64,000 nucleotides of DNA from Candidatus Amarobacillus elongatus (GCA_016703545.1 JADJBX010000003.1:372001-436000); one strand, 5' to 3'. Positions 39,327-48,522 are shown, counted from the first letter of the stretch. Program-made: numbers and translations. Notes: generated by a model not told the origin, from the sequence alone.

Positions 39327-40177
39327 GCCGCGTCGTCGTCTTTCACCACCCTCAGAGTGAGGGCGCGGCCTCGCTCGCGCGGCAGTTGCAGCGCGAGATG
39401 GAGCGCCACAGCGTTTCCGTGGCCGTCTCCGACGTGTGGGCACCGGATGGCCCGTCGCACGTGGACGGCACGGGGCTGATCGTCTGCATCGGCGGCGATG
39501 GGACCGTGCTCCGCGGCGCCCGGATCGCCATCCCGCATGGCACCCCCATCCTCGGCGTCAATATGGGCCGGCTCGGCTTCCTCACCGATATGAGCCCCCG
39601 AGACCTGTTCAACCACCTCGAACGCATCCTCGAAGAGGACTGGCGCATCGAGGAGCGGTATATGGTACGGACCGACCTCATCGATGGCCCCGGCACCCCG
39701 CACGTGACCTACCACGGCCTCAACGACATCGTCATCAGCCGCCAATCACCGGGCCGGCCCATTTATGTGGACCTGCGAATCGACGGCGCGCGTGTGGCGA
39801 ACTACCGCTGCGACGGCATCATCGTCTCCACGCCGACGGGCAGCACCGGGTACTCGCTGAGCGCGGGGGGGCCGATCCTCGCGCCCACGGAACACCACCT
39901 GGTGGTGACGCCCGTGTCCGCGCACCTCGCGCTCGGCCGCTCGCTCGTGCTCCAGCCGGATTCGCTCGTGGAGATGCGCGTCACCTCCGACCACGGCGCG
40001 ATCCTCTCGGTCGACGGCCAGGAGGACCTTCCGGTGGCCTCGGGCGCGACGCTGATCACCCGAAGCAGCGAGCACGTCACCCGCTTCGTCCGCCTCAAGG
40101 ATCCCTCATCCTTCTACGCCGACCTCGCCGAGAGGCTCGAATTCCAGCTCTCGAGCGCCATGAACCCGCGTGCTTGA
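39320..40177 (+). CDS. nadK: NAD kinase
   Basis: 285 residues; phosphorylates NAD to NADP in the cytoplasm. The GGDGT motif in LIVCIGGDGTVLRGAR, the LNDIVISR motif and PTGSTGYSLSAGGPI are all present and diagnostic. ILSVDGQ lies in the C-terminal half. Its ATG overlaps the tlyA stop by seven bases and its end overlaps the recN GTG by eight, so the three are translationally coupled. Confidence 0.96.
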   Translation: MLSRVVVFHHPQSEGAASLARQLQREMERHSVSVAVSDVWAPDGPSHVDGTGLIVCIGGDGTVLRGARIAIPHGTPILGVNMGRLGFLTDMSPRDLFNHLERILEEDWRIEERYMVRTDLIDGPGTPHVTYHGLNDIVISRQSPGRPIYVDLRIDGARVANYRCDGIIVSTPTGSTGYSLSAGGPILAPTEHHLVVTPVSAHLALGRSLVLQPDSLVEMRVTSDHGAILSVDGQEDLPVASGATLITRSSEHVTRFVRLKDPSSFYADLAERLEFQLSSAMNPRA

Positions 40178-41849
40178 ACGGCTCTCCGTCCGCGACTTCG
40201 CCGTCGCCCGGTCCGTCGAAATCGAGCCCGGGGCGGGACTGACCGTCTTCACGGGCGAAACTGGCGCGGGCAAGTCGCTCATCGTCGATGCGCTGGCGTT
40301 CGTGTTTGGCGCGCGGCGGGGCCGCGAAGTGGTGGCCAGCGGCGCCGAGCGCGCAACCGTCGTGGTGAAGCTGGCCGGTGGCGCCGAGATCGAGCGCAGC
40401 ATTGGCAGCTCGGGCCGGAGCAGCGCCCGCATCGATGGGCTGCCGGCATCGCTCGATCAGCTGCAGGCAGCAGGCGCCGGGGCGGTCGATATCCATGGGC
40501 AATCCGAGCAGCTCGGCATTCTGAAGCCGGCGGTGCAGGTGCGCGTGTTGGACCGGTACGCGGGCCTCTCGGGCGACCAGGAGGCGGTGGCCACGCTCGC
40601 CGCCGCGCTCCGCGACGTCCGCCGCCGCCTGCGGGCGCTGCGCACCGACGCGCACGGACGCGAACGAATGCTGGAGCAGCTCACCTTCGAAACCAATGAA
40701 ATCCGCGAGGCAGCCCTCACCCCGGGAGAAGACGACGCGTTGCGCCAGGAACAATCCCGGCTGGGCGGCGCCGGGCGCATTCTCGAGGATGTGGCGGCAG
40801 CGGAGGCTGCCCTGGAGGCCGCACCCACCGGCGAAATCGCCGCCGCCGTGAACGACATCGCCGCACGTGACTCCGAGGCCGCGCACCTCGCCGACCTCGC
40901 CGCCGTGCTCGAAACCAGCGCCGGCGACCTCGCCCGGGCCCTCCGGCGGTACCGCGACACCGTGGAAGAGGACCCCGAACGGCTGGCAGCCGCCGGCGCC
41001 CGGCTGGACCTCATCGCCCGCCTGCGGCGCAAGTATGGCGAAACCATCCCCGACATCCTCGCGTACCTCGACGACGCACAGGCGCGGCTGGCCGCTCTTT
41101 CGAACACGACCGAATCCGCGGACGTGCTGGAGGCGCGCGAAAGCGACCTCGCGCGGGACCTTGGGCAGGCTGCGGAGCGGCTCTCCCACGCCCGGCGCGC
41201 CGCTGCCGGGCGCCTGGTCGCCGCCCTTGCCGCCGAACTCGACCAGCTGGGCATGAGCGGCGCCGCGCTTTTCGTCGGCTTCGGCTGCGACGATGACGAC
41301 GCGGCCGGTGTCCCGGTCTCGCTGCCCGACTACGAGGTCATCGGCCGGGGACAGGAACCCTCGCCGTCCGGCGGAGAGGCGTTCACCCGCGCATTCACCG
41401 ACAGCGGGGTCGACCGCGTCGAGTTCCTCGTTTCGTTCAACCGTGGCGAGAGTCCGCGTCCGCTCGGGGCGGTGGCTTCGGGGGGCGAGACGTCGCGTTT
41501 TCTCCTGGCGCTGACAGCCGTCCTCGGGAGCGCCGCGGAACCACGCACCATTGTTTTCGACGAAGTCGACGAGGGAGTCGGCGGGCGGGCGGGAGCGCTC
41601 GTGGGTGCTGCGCTCGGGCGCCTCGCGCGGCGGCACCGGGTGCTGTGCATCACCCACCTGCCGCAGGTCGCCGCCTTTGGTGACGCCCACTTCGTGGTGG
41701 AAAAGCACACCGATGGCGCGCGCACATGGTCCGAGGTGCGCCCGTTGACGCCGGCCGAGCGTGTGGACGAGCAGGCGGCGATGCTCGGCGGCGTGTCGGA
41801 AGCGACGCGCGACGCCGCTCGTGAACTCCTCGCGGCCGCCAGGGCATAG
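40170..41849 (+). CDS. recN: DNA repair protein RecN
   Basis: 559 residues, SMC-like ATPase that acts early in double-strand-break repair. Walker A FTGETGAGKSLIVDAL (about residue 30), the family segment VDIHGQSEQLGIL, central coiled coil, signature VASGGETSRFLLAL, Walker B IVFDEVDEGVGG and ITHLPQVAAFGDAH in the C-terminal lobe are all present. Start GTG 40170 overlaps nadK. A hairpin terminator follows at 41869, oriented for the opposing rplT operon. Confidence 0.95.
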   Translation: MLERLSVRDFAVARSVEIEPGAGLTVFTGETGAGKSLIVDALAFVFGARRGREVVASGAERATVVVKLAGGAEIERSIGSSGRSSARIDGLPASLDQLQAAGAGAVDIHGQSEQLGILKPAVQVRVLDRYAGLSGDQEAVATLAAALRDVRRRLRALRTDAHGRERMLEQLTFETNEIREAALTPGEDDALRQEQSRLGGAGRILEDVAAAEAALEAAPTGEIAAAVNDIAARDSEAAHLADLAAVLETSAGDLARALRRYRDTVEEDPERLAAAGARLDLIARLRRKYGETIPDILAYLDDAQARLAALSNTTESADVLEARESDLARDLGQAAERLSHARRAAAGRLVAALAAELDQLGMSGAALFVGFGCDDDDAAGVPVSLPDYEVIGRGQEPSPSGGEAFTRAFTDSGVDRVEFLVSFNRGESPRPLGAVASGGETSRFLLALTAVLGSAAEPRTIVFDEVDEGVGGRAGALVGAALGRLARRHRVLCITHLPQVAAFGDAHFVVEKHTDGARTWSEVRPLTPAERVDEQAAMLGGVSEATRDAARELLAAARA

Positions 41850-41868
41850 CCGGGGGCCGCGGGCACGC

Positions 41869-41893
41869 GAAAAGGGGAGCCTTTCGGCTCCCC
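41869..41893 (-). terminator. Terminator of the infC-rpmI-rplT operon
   Basis: GGGGAGCC pairs with GGCTCCCC across a four-base loop. On the minus strand it is followed by TTTT, which suits the operon whose last gene ends at 41918; recN on the other strand also ends here. Confidence 0.75.
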
Positions 41894-41917
41894 CTCCGAG
41901 TGTCCGTTGGACGAACG

Positions 41918-42274
41918 CTACGCGAGCGCGGCCTTCGCCTGCGTGGCGATCTGCGCGAACGCATCCGGGCGCGTCACGGCGAGGTCCGCCAACGCCTTCC
42001 GGTCGAGCTCGATCCCCGCGACCTTCAGGCCGTGGATGAGACGGCTGTAGCTGAGGCCGTGCAGCCGGGCGGCGGCGTTGATGCGCATGATCCAGAGCGC
42101 GCGGAAGTCGCCCTTGCGGTCGCGGCGGTCAACGTAGTTGTACCGCAGCGCGTGGATCATGCTTTCCTTCGCGCGCTTGATCAGGCGGTGGCGCTGGCCG
42201 TGGTGGCCCTTGGTGCGCGAAAGAACAATCTTGTGACGGCGATGCGAAGCAACGCCACGCTTGACTCGGGTCAT
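41918..42274 (-). CDS. rplT: Ribosomal protein bL20
   Basis: 118 residues. RRHKIVLSRTKGHHGQRHRL and the KGDFRALWIMRINAAARLHG and SYSRLIHGLKVAGIELDRKA stretches are the standard bL20 sequence. It binds 23S rRNA early in large-subunit assembly. It lies 25 bases after rpmI. I see no L20-binding leader upstream of infC, but that was judged only by eye. Confidence 0.98.
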   Translation of the reverse strand: MTRVKRGVASHRRHKIVLSRTKGHHGQRHRLIKRAKESMIHALRYNYVDRRDRKGDFRALWIMRINAAARLHGLSYSRLIHGLKVAGIELDRKALADLAVTRPDAFAQIATQAKAALA

Positions 42275-42299
42275 CTCGGGTCTCCTGGAAGCCTGGGAC

Positions 42300-42497
42300 C
42301 TACTGGCCGGCCAGCAGCCGCTCGACGCGCTTTTCCGAGGTCGGATGCAGCTCGACGGTGCGACCGTAGGCGACGGTGACAGGCTTGCGCTTCTTCCGGC
42401 GGAAGTTATTGCGGCTGCCGTACATACGCATAATCTTGCCGCCGCCAGTTACGCGAAAGCGCGAGGCGGCGCCCTTGTGGGTCTTGAGCTTGGGCAC
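42300..42497 (-). CDS. rpmI: Ribosomal protein bL35
   Basis: 65 residues, very basic: MPKLKTHKGAASRFRVTGGG, then a Lys/Arg-rich middle. The GTG start at 42497 is two bases after the infC stop, with AGGAG inside the infC end, which places the two starts in a coupled arrangement. The order infC-rpmI-rplT is the usual one. Confidence 0.97.
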   Translation of the reverse strand: MPKLKTHKGAASRFRVTGGGKIMRMYGSRNNFRRKKRKPVTVAYGRTVELHPTSEKRVERLLAGQ

Positions 42498-42499
42498 GT

Positions 42500-43239
42500 C
42501 TATTCTCCTGCGGTGACGGGCGCGGCCTCATCGGCCGTGTCCTCGTCATCCATCTCCTCTTCGTCCTCGTCGTCCTCACCGACCACGCGGGCCTCGGCGG
42601 CGGCCTTCGCCAGGCCTCGTCCTCTTCTTCCTCCTCCACCGGCTTCCCGGAGGCGGCGGCAGCAGCGGCCTGCGCACGTGCAAGAGCGGCGATCTTCTTT
42701 TTATCAGGCGCGAGGATCATGGTCATGTGCCGGCCCTCGAGCATCGCGTCCTTTTCGATGACGGCGATCTCGTCGAGGCTCTTCAGCACGCGGTCGAGCA
42801 GACCCTTGCCGATTTGGGGATGGGTGATTTCGCGGCCGCGGAACATGACCGTGACCTTCACCTTGTCGCCCTGCTTCAGCAGCTTCTTGGCCGTCCGCGT
42901 CTTGAAGTCGATGTCGTGGTCATCGATCTTCGGCTTCATGCGCACTTCGCGCAGCTGCATGTTGACCTGGTGCTTCTTCGCCTCGCGGTCCTTCTTGGAC
43001 TGCTCGTACTTGAACCTGCCGAAGTCCATGAGCCGGGCTACGGGCGGACTCGCCTGGGCGGCCACTTCGACGAGGTCGACGTCACGCTGCCGGGCCATCG
43101 CGATGGCCTCGGAGGTGCGCACGACCCCGACCTGGCGACCCTCTTCGTCGATCAGGCGGACTTCCGGGACGCGGATACGCTCGTTAATCCGCGGCTCGGG
43201 GGCTACTGGCTTCGGTGGTGGCTTTGGTCGCTTCCTCAA
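42500..43239 (-). CDS. infC: Translation initiation factor IF-3 with acidic C-terminal tail (one frameshift)
   Basis: About 246 residues. The N-domain begins after a Lys/Pro-rich start (RKRPKPPPKPVAPEPRINER) with VRLIDEEGRQVGVVRT, then the linker ARLMDFGRFKYEQSKKDREA and C-domain KPKIDDHDIDFKTRTAKKLL to ILAPDKKKIAAL. Beyond residue about 195 a tail of Glu and Asp follows. A single lost base near 42612 breaks it; restoring it gives EALAKAAAEARVVGEDDEDE and a stop two bases before the rpmI start. The start is TTG 43239 with GGGAAG upstream. Such a long acidic tail is beyond the usual IF-3 length of about 175. Confidence 0.93.
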
Positions 43240-43272
43240 ACTTCTTCCCAGTTGAATTCGGAACGGACGCTA

Positions 43273-43302
43273 ATCATAGCATCCCGCCGGGAACGCTGTA
43301 CA
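43273..43302 (-). promoter_or_regulatory. Promoter of infC-rpmI-rplT
   Basis: Minus strand: -35 TGTACA (43302-43297), 18 bases, -10 TATGAT (43278-43273), placing transcription start near 43266 and a leader of about 27 bases with GGGAAG before the TTG. Confidence 0.5.
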
Positions 43303-43332
43303 TTCGGGGATGCCCCCAATGCCAGCGCGGTG

Positions 43333-43608
43333 TTACAGCTCCGCACCAGCGGGTGGCGTGCCTTTCGTCTTCCCGTAGAAATGCGCGTTGATCCAGGTGT
43401 AGCCCGCCCACTGCTCCGGCAGGTCGTACAGCGAGAAGATGGCGTTCACCGGGCACACCAGTTCGCATGCCCGGCAATCGATGCAGAGGTCCGCATCGAT
43501 GTAGTACTGGGAGGATTCGTCGGTGGTTTGGATGCACTGCGTCGGGCACACGTCCGCGCACGCGCCGTCCTTCACCCCGATACACGGTTCGGCGATGACG
43601 TAGAACAT
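43333..43608 (-). CDS. Ferredoxin, 7Fe or 2[4Fe-4S] type
   Basis: 91 residues. MFYVIAEPCIGVKDGACADV with CADVCPTQC gives the first cluster motif and ADLCIDCRACELVCPVNAIF the second, with an extra Cys in the first typical of a 3Fe-4S site. Such ferredoxins carry electrons to cytochromes P450 or flavin oxidases. ATG 43608 is preferred over 43617 because a TACCAT hexamer (43621-43616) overlaps the upstream one, leaving seven bases to 43608, a leaderless arrangement. It is divergent from the sugar-dehydrogenase gene. Confidence 0.93.
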   Translation of the reverse strand: MFYVIAEPCIGVKDGACADVCPTQCIQTTDESSQYYIDADLCIDCRACELVCPVNAIFSLYDLPEQWAGYTWINAHFYGKTKGTPPAGAEL

Positions 43609-43615
43609 GGCGGGC

Positions 43616-43621
43616 ATGGTA
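43616..43621 (-). promoter_or_regulatory. -10 TACCAT, leaderless ferredoxin gene
   Basis: Minus strand: TACCAT, seven bases, then ATG 43608. It overlaps the alternative ATG at 43617, arguing against that start. Confidence 0.55.
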
Positions 43622-43659
43622 GTGCGCCTGCCCGGGAAGCGGTAACGGACGAGCGACCG

Positions 43660-43665
43660 TAGCAT
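43660..43665 (+). promoter_or_regulatory. -10 TAGCAT, leaderless sugar-dehydrogenase gene
   Basis: TAGCAT, six bases, then ATG 43672. Confidence 0.5.
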
Positions 43666-43671
43666 GCCCGC

Positions 43672-45078
43672 ATGCAGGTGGCGTGGTGGTGGTTCCTGTT
43701 CGCGGTCTCCGTCCCGGCGGCCGCCCTGGCCTTCAGCCTCGCTCCGTGGCCGCGCTGGCAAAGGCACCGGAGCCGGCGAGCGGCGTTCTTCCTTCCCGTG
43801 GTTTCCTGCCTCACGCTGCTGGCGGCGGTTGCGGTCGCCTGGGACCGGACGGGGATCGCGATCGCCGATGTCGAACTCGTCGGGCTCCCCCGGCACCTCG
43901 CCCGCGCCATGGCCACGCTCCGCGCGCCCGCCGTTGGGCTGGCGGTGGGCGCGGCGCTGGCGGCGGTGGCCGCGCTCGGGCGGCACGGGCGGACGTGGAT
44001 TGCACCCGCCGCCGTTGCGGGCATCGCCGCTGTCGCGCTCTGGGCGGCTGATGCCACGAGCGTGCGGCACGGGCCGCGCGGCGACCCCGAGGGCACGCGC
44101 ATTGCCGATGTCCCCGCGGTGCGCATCCTCGAGGGTGTGGACTTCGTCGTGGATCTCTCGTTCAGCCGTACCGGCGACCTCTTCTTCGCCGAGCTGTACT
44201 CGCCGCGCATCCGGGTGCTGGCCGCTGGAACATCCGACCCCGCGGACGTGGTGACGCTCGGCGGGGAGTGGGAACGCACACTGCACTTCGAACTGCATCC
44301 CGACTGGCCCGCGATACCCGTGCTTTATGTCGCTCGTGACCGCACCGTGGAGAAGGACCGGCTCGGGCAGGTGACGGAGGTCGTGGCCAACGGCGCCGCC
44401 GCCCCGCGCGTTGTCCTGGAGGGGTACCCGACGGGACCGTCGCACCCCGCTTCCGCGTTCGCGGCCTGCGATGGCTTCCTGTTCGTCACAACGGGTGACG
44501 GCGACGAAGCCGCGGACGGAAGCAAAACGGGCCGACGCGTTCGCGCGCAGGACCCGGGTTCGATCGAAGGGAAGGTGCTGCGGTACCGCGTGACCGCCCG
44601 CGGCATCGAGCCCGCCGGACTCCTGTGGGAAGACCCGCCCGTCTACGCGCTCGGCCTCCGCAACCTGTACGGGATCGCCTGCGTGCCCGGGGGCGAGGGT
44701 GTGATCGGCGGCGAGAACGGCTTCCGTGGCCACGACCAGGTTCGACTGGTGACGGCGCGTTCGAACCAGGAGTGGCCGCTGTCGGACCTGCGGACGGCGT
44801 TCTCGCGGCCGTGGTTCGATAGCGGGCGGGTCTCCATCGCCCCGACGGGCGTGGCGGCGCGGGCCACGGCCGACAGAATCGATATGTTCTTCACGGCCTA
44901 CCACGCGAACGCGCTCTACCAGCTCTCGGTCGACGCCTCGGGGAGACCAGGTCCGCTGGTCCGGCTTCACCGCTTCGATGAGCCCGCGCTCTCCGTGGAA
45001 CTGGGGCCGGGGGGGTGTGCGTACGTGGGGACCGCATCGGCTATCTGGCGGGTCGCCATCGAGGGGTGTTCGCCGTGA
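43672..45078 (+). CDS. Membrane-anchored glucose/sorbosone-dehydrogenase-like propeller
   Basis: 468 residues. About four N-terminal helices (residues 4-24, 40-58, 84-102, 109-126) are followed by a propeller with segments of the PQQ-dependent soluble glucose dehydrogenase family: VDLSFSRTGDLFFAEL, WERTLHFELHPDWP, FVTTGDGDEAADGS, GKVLRYRVTARG, ALGLRNLYGIACVPGG. The usual PQQ-site HxxH and GHRNPQG residues are only partly kept (here GLRNLYG), so cofactor binding is uncertain. The propeller would face outside the membrane. It is divergent from the ferredoxin and overlaps the glycosyltransferase start by four bases. Confidence 0.8.
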   Translation: MQVAWWWFLFAVSVPAAALAFSLAPWPRWQRHRSRRAAFFLPVVSCLTLLAAVAVAWDRTGIAIADVELVGLPRHLARAMATLRAPAVGLAVGAALAAVAALGRHGRTWIAPAAVAGIAAVALWAADATSVRHGPRGDPEGTRIADVPAVRILEGVDFVVDLSFSRTGDLFFAELYSPRIRVLAAGTSDPADVVTLGGEWERTLHFELHPDWPAIPVLYVARDRTVEKDRLGQVTEVVANGAAAPRVVLEGYPTGPSHPASAFAACDGFLFVTTGDGDEAADGSKTGRRVRAQDPGSIEGKVLRYRVTARGIEPAGLLWEDPPVYALGLRNLYGIACVPGGEGVIGGENGFRGHDQVRLVTARSNQEWPLSDLRTAFSRPWFDSGRVSIAPTGVAARATADRIDMFFTAYHANALYQLSVDASGRPGPLVRLHRFDEPALSVELGPGGCAYVGTASAIWRVAIEGCSP

Positions 45079-46039
45079 CGTCCGTGACCCGCGTGTCCGT
45101 CATCATCCCCGTGCGTGACGACCCCGCCGTGGTGCGAACCGTGCGCGCCGTCCGCGCGGCGTGCGAGGGGTTCGCCGGCGACATCCAGGTCATCGTCATC
45201 GACCACGCCTCCGCGGACGGCTTCGCGGCCACGCTCGCGCAGCTCCCGGAGGCACGCTCGTCCACCGAAGCGACGCGCCAACGGTGTACGCCGCGCGCAA
45301 CGAGGCGATCGACCGTGCATCCGGCGAGGTGCTGTTCTTCACGGACGCGGACTGCGAGCCGTGCCCCGGGTGGATTGCCGAGGGCCTGCGGCACATCGAC
45401 CGCGGAGCAAGCGTCGTCCAGGGGTTCTCGGGCAGCGTGGGCGCCACGCGCGGGGACGCGCTCATCCAGTGGCGGTACGAGGCCCACCTTCGGCCCCTCG
45501 CCCCGGGGGACAGTACGGAATGCGACACCCGGAACCTCGCCGTTCGGCGCGAGGTCTTCGACCGCGTGCGGTTCAACGGCGCCTGGCGGCGGGCTTCGGA
45601 CACGGAGTTCGGCCTGATGGCGGAGGGCGCCGGAGCTGCCGTGGAGTACTGCCCGGCGATGCGCGTGCAGCACAGCCACAATCCGGACCTGCGCATCTTC
45701 GTCGCGAAGCAGATCTGCCACGGCTGGGGAGCGCAGCGAATCATGCGCGAACACCCCGAGGTGCGGTGGCACGGCGGGCACCTGCGCATCGTCGCGGCGG
45801 TCTCTCGCGTGGTCGGGTACTGGCCGCTCAACGTCTGGGGCGCACCCGCAATTGGCCGTGCCGCCCTTGCCGGCGCATCCGCGCTGGAGCGCTGGGACGG
45901 GCTGCTGCCGTTCCGGCTGCAGGCGGCCCTGCTCACGGCGCTGGACAAGGCAGGGGCGCTTGCCGGCCACCTGATGTACGAACTGGGCGGAGAGGAGCCC
46001 CGCCCGTCCGTCCTCGCCGGGCGCACCAGCCTCGACTGA
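45075..46039 (+). CDS. Glycosyltransferase family 2 (one frameshift)
   Basis: About 321 residues. The N-terminal VSVIIPVRDDPAVVRTVRAV strand-helix start and VIVIDHASADG are the nucleotide-sugar binding half; after a frameshift near 45252 (about one base lost) the frame continues with HRSDAPTVYAARNEAIDRA, FFTDADCEPCPGWIAE (the DXD-like DAD), GFSGSVGATR and a C-terminal amphipathic stretch. It starts at GTG 45075, overlapping the propeller gene by four bases. The acceptor is unknown; it might modify a lipid or polysaccharide. Confidence 0.85.
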
Positions 46040-46045
46040 GCGCGA

Positions 46046-46918
46046 TCAGCCCAGCCGTTCGCGGATGAGCTGAACCGTCGCGACCGCGGCGGCGCCGTCC
46101 TCGAAGGCCGGCAGCGCCACCGTGAGGTCCCCCCGGAGGTGGCGCGCCCAGTCCGCCAGCATGTGCCCGATGGCCGCCACGGGCGGGTCCGGGCGGCGCG
46201 CCACCCGGCGCAGCAGCGAAGCGGCGGCGGATGGTGGCCCCGCCCGGCGGGCCTTGCCATCGGCCCGAATCGCTTCGCGGTACTCCCCCGGCCACTCCAG
46301 GATGACTCGTGCCGCCGCGCCCGACTCCATCGAAAACGCGAGGGCCACGCCACGCGCGTGCCGCTCTGCCAGCACTTCACCGATGGGGCTGCCCGAAAGG
46401 TAGCGCGCGAGGTCGATGACGTGTGGCGCGAGGTCGTCCAGTGGGCCGGAAGCGGCGTCCACGGCTTCCCACGCCGCAGGGTCCGAACGGAGGCGGATGG
46501 CGATGTCCCAGGCCGGGCCGCGCGCCGCGATGGCGCGATAGACGGGCCAGTAACGGCGTGTGAACGCGGGCGTGAGGAGCCGTTCGGCCCCGGCCCCACG
46601 CAGCGCCTCCACCTCCGCCTCGGTCTGGCACATCGGCTTCTCGACCAGGACGGGGACGGTCCGGTCCATCGCGGCGATGGCGTCCGCGGCGTGCCGCTCC
46701 GGCGGCGACAGCACGATGAGCGCGTCGGGCTTCGTTCGCTCCAGCAGCTCCGCGGCCGACCCTGCCCGCGCGGCACTGCCCGGCACCGCCGCGAACCGCT
46801 CGAGTCGCGGGTCGGCGACCCCCACGAGGTCGAAGTCCGGCGACGTCGCGATGGCCGGGAGGTACAGCCGTTCGAAAGCCCGCCCGGCCCCGGAGACGGC
46901 CAACCGAAGGCGCGTCAC
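46046..46918 (-). CDS. Gfo/Idh/MocA family oxidoreductase
   Basis: 290 residues. Rossmann start LRLAVSGAGRAFERLYLPAI, VEKPMC with the catalytic-region Lys and LDDLAPHVIDLARYL near the active-site His are present. Members oxidise or reduce sugars (for example inositol or hexose derivatives) with NAD(P). It starts at GTG 46918 overlapping the phosphodiesterase stop (GTGA) and converges on the glycosyltransferase. A sugar-modifying role fits the surroundings but the substrate is unknown. Confidence 0.85.
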   Translation of the reverse strand: MTRLRLAVSGAGRAFERLYLPAIATSPDFDLVGVADPRLERFAAVPGSAARAGSAAELLERTKPDALIVLSPPERHAADAIAAMDRTVPVLVEKPMCQTEAEVEALRGAGAERLLTPAFTRRYWPVYRAIAARGPAWDIAIRLRSDPAAWEAVDAASGPLDDLAPHVIDLARYLSGSPIGEVLAERHARGVALAFSMESGAAARVILEWPGEYREAIRADGKARRAGPPSAAASLLRRVARRPDPPVAAIGHMLADWARHLRGDLTVALPAFEDGAAAVATVQLIRERLG

Positions 46919-48396
46919 GGCAGCACCGCCTCGCCCTCGAGTTCGGGGCGAGGCGCGAGACCAAATCGGCGAAGCAGCGTCGGCGCGAAATCGACACCCT
47001 GCAGGACATCCCGCCGGGGCGACGTACCGTCGGCGGTTCGCAGGAAGCAGAAGCCGTCGCCGGTGTGGATGCCGTTGCGCGCCTCGGCGACGTAGTTCGG
47101 CACCTCCGTCCCGTCGGGCAGCCGCAGGCTCGTCAGCTTCGGAATCTCCGGGTTTGGCATCACGAGGGCATCGGGCAGCCGGTGCGCGCGCGGGCCGGGG
47201 TGGAGCTCCTGCACGCGCAGCATCTCAAGGAACGCCGGCACGCCGCCGTCCGACTGGCTCGCGAGCGATGCCTGCTCGAGGCGGGCCAGCAGCTCCGTGC
47301 CCTCCTCGTCGGTCACCAATCCCCCGGTCTCCCGGCTGCGAAGGTTGATGCGCACCGCGAAGGCGCTGTCGTGGGCGACCGTGAACAGCTTCTCGTCGCT
47401 GCCGATGCCGCTGGTGCTCGTCTGGCCGAAGCGGCGGTTCCGGACCGACGGCGGCAGCGCGAGCCAGACGCGGTCCTGGAGCCCCGCAGGCATCAGGTCG
47501 CGAATGCGGCGGATGAGGTCCCGCGCGGGGGCCTCGGTGGACACGGGCCGGCCCTGCGCGTAGCTCGCGAGGACTCGCCCAAGGTTCGAATAGTCGACCT
47601 GCGGGTCCATGCCGTGGAGGCTGAAGAGGTACACGTCACAACCCGCGCCGGCTGCCTGCACGATCCGCGGCAACGCGGCGTCCAGCGGCTCGAGGATGCG
47701 GCGAAGGACGCTGTCGGCGGTTTCGCCCTCGCCAAGGTCTTCGTCCGTCACGGCGAGATAGTGGCCTGCCTTGTGAGTCTCCGAGAACCCGATGATGCAA
47801 AGGTCCCAGTCCGTGCGCCCCGCGAAATCCTCGAGGAAGCGCGTGCGCAGCGCCGTTCCCTCCCGCATCTTCGCGGCCATGGCGCGCTTCGCCTTTGGTG
47901 CCATCGAGTGCATGGTGTCGGCCCGCAGGGGGTGGTCGCCGTACCGCTTGCGGAGTGCCGGGAGCAGGCGCGCCGGGTACGACTGCGGTTCCATCTCGTC
48001 GTGGAGGCCCCAGCCGTTAGCGGTCCACACGCCGGGCCGGTGGACCGCCGGGGTGTAGGGCACATCGAAGATGGCGACCTTCTTGCCGGCGTCGGCGAGG
48101 TCGAGCCAGAAGGGGTCGTAATGGAACGCGCCGTGACTGTTTCGAACGTACCGGCCTTCCTCGGCCAACCACTGCGTCCACCAATAGACGCCGTGTTGCC
48201 CCGGCCCCTGCCCCATCGCGAACGTGGGCCAGATGGCGCCGTGCAGCGTCCGCCCGATGGAGCGAACGCCGAGCCGGTGCGAACCGGCGGCGAAGGCGGC
48301 GATATTGGGAAGGTGCCCTTCGGACAGCCAGCGAGAAAGCAGGCGGTGGTCGAGTGCGTCGAGCCCGATCATCAGGACGCGCCGGCGTTCAGTCAT
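46915..48396 (-). CDS. Alkaline phosphatase superfamily (type I phosphodiesterase/pyrophosphatase)
   Basis: 493 residues. Metal-ligand Asp in LMIGLDALDHRLL, a nucleophile-bearing WPTFAMGQGPGQHGVYWW, GFSETHKAGHYLA, LFSLHGMDPQ, HTGDGFC and GVDFAPTLLRRFGL fit the phosphodiesterase/nucleotide-pyrophosphatase branch (PF01663). The chain is cytoplasmic as far as I can see, with no signal peptide. Its substrate could be a phosphodiester lipid or nucleotide sugar. It overlaps the Gfo/Idh start by four bases and is divergent from the questin-oxidase-like gene. Confidence 0.88.
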   Translation of the reverse strand: MTERRRVLMIGLDALDHRLLSRWLSEGHLPNIAAFAAGSHRLGVRSIGRTLHGAIWPTFAMGQGPGQHGVYWWTQWLAEEGRYVRNSHGAFHYDPFWLDLADAGKKVAIFDVPYTPAVHRPGVWTANGWGLHDEMEPQSYPARLLPALRKRYGDHPLRADTMHSMAPKAKRAMAAKMREGTALRTRFLEDFAGRTDWDLCIIGFSETHKAGHYLAVTDEDLGEGETADSVLRRILEPLDAALPRIVQAAGAGCDVYLFSLHGMDPQVDYSNLGRVLASYAQGRPVSTEAPARDLIRRIRDLMPAGLQDRVWLALPPSVRNRRFGQTSTSGIGSDEKLFTVAHDSAFAVRINLRSRETGGLVTDEEGTELLARLEQASLASQSDGGVPAFLEMLRVQELHPGPRAHRLPDALVMPNPEIPKLTSLRLPDGTEVPNYVAEARNGIHTGDGFCFLRTADGTSPRRDVLQGVDFAPTLLRRFGLAPRPELEGEAVLP

Positions 48397-48522
48397 GCCA
48401 TACCCCGGGAGGAAGTCCCGCCGTCGCGGGCTGCACCCCAAGCGTAGGACGCGCCGCACGTTCGGGCGAAAGGCGGAGGCGCCGCTGGCCCCGCCTCTGC
48501 CACGCTGGATCGCGGGGGGACG

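Noticed and set aside
42275..43300. Ribosomal-protein leader or unusual AUU start for infC
   Set aside because: The start reads as TTG with a plausible site, and the leader is only about 27 bases, too short for a known L20 leader.
43615..43617. ATG 43617 as ferredoxin start
   Set aside because: It overlaps the likely -10 hexamer, and family members begin at the position of ATG 43608.
46045..46918. Frameshift in the Gfo/Idh gene
   Set aside because: The protein is uninterrupted and matches family length; no change is needed.
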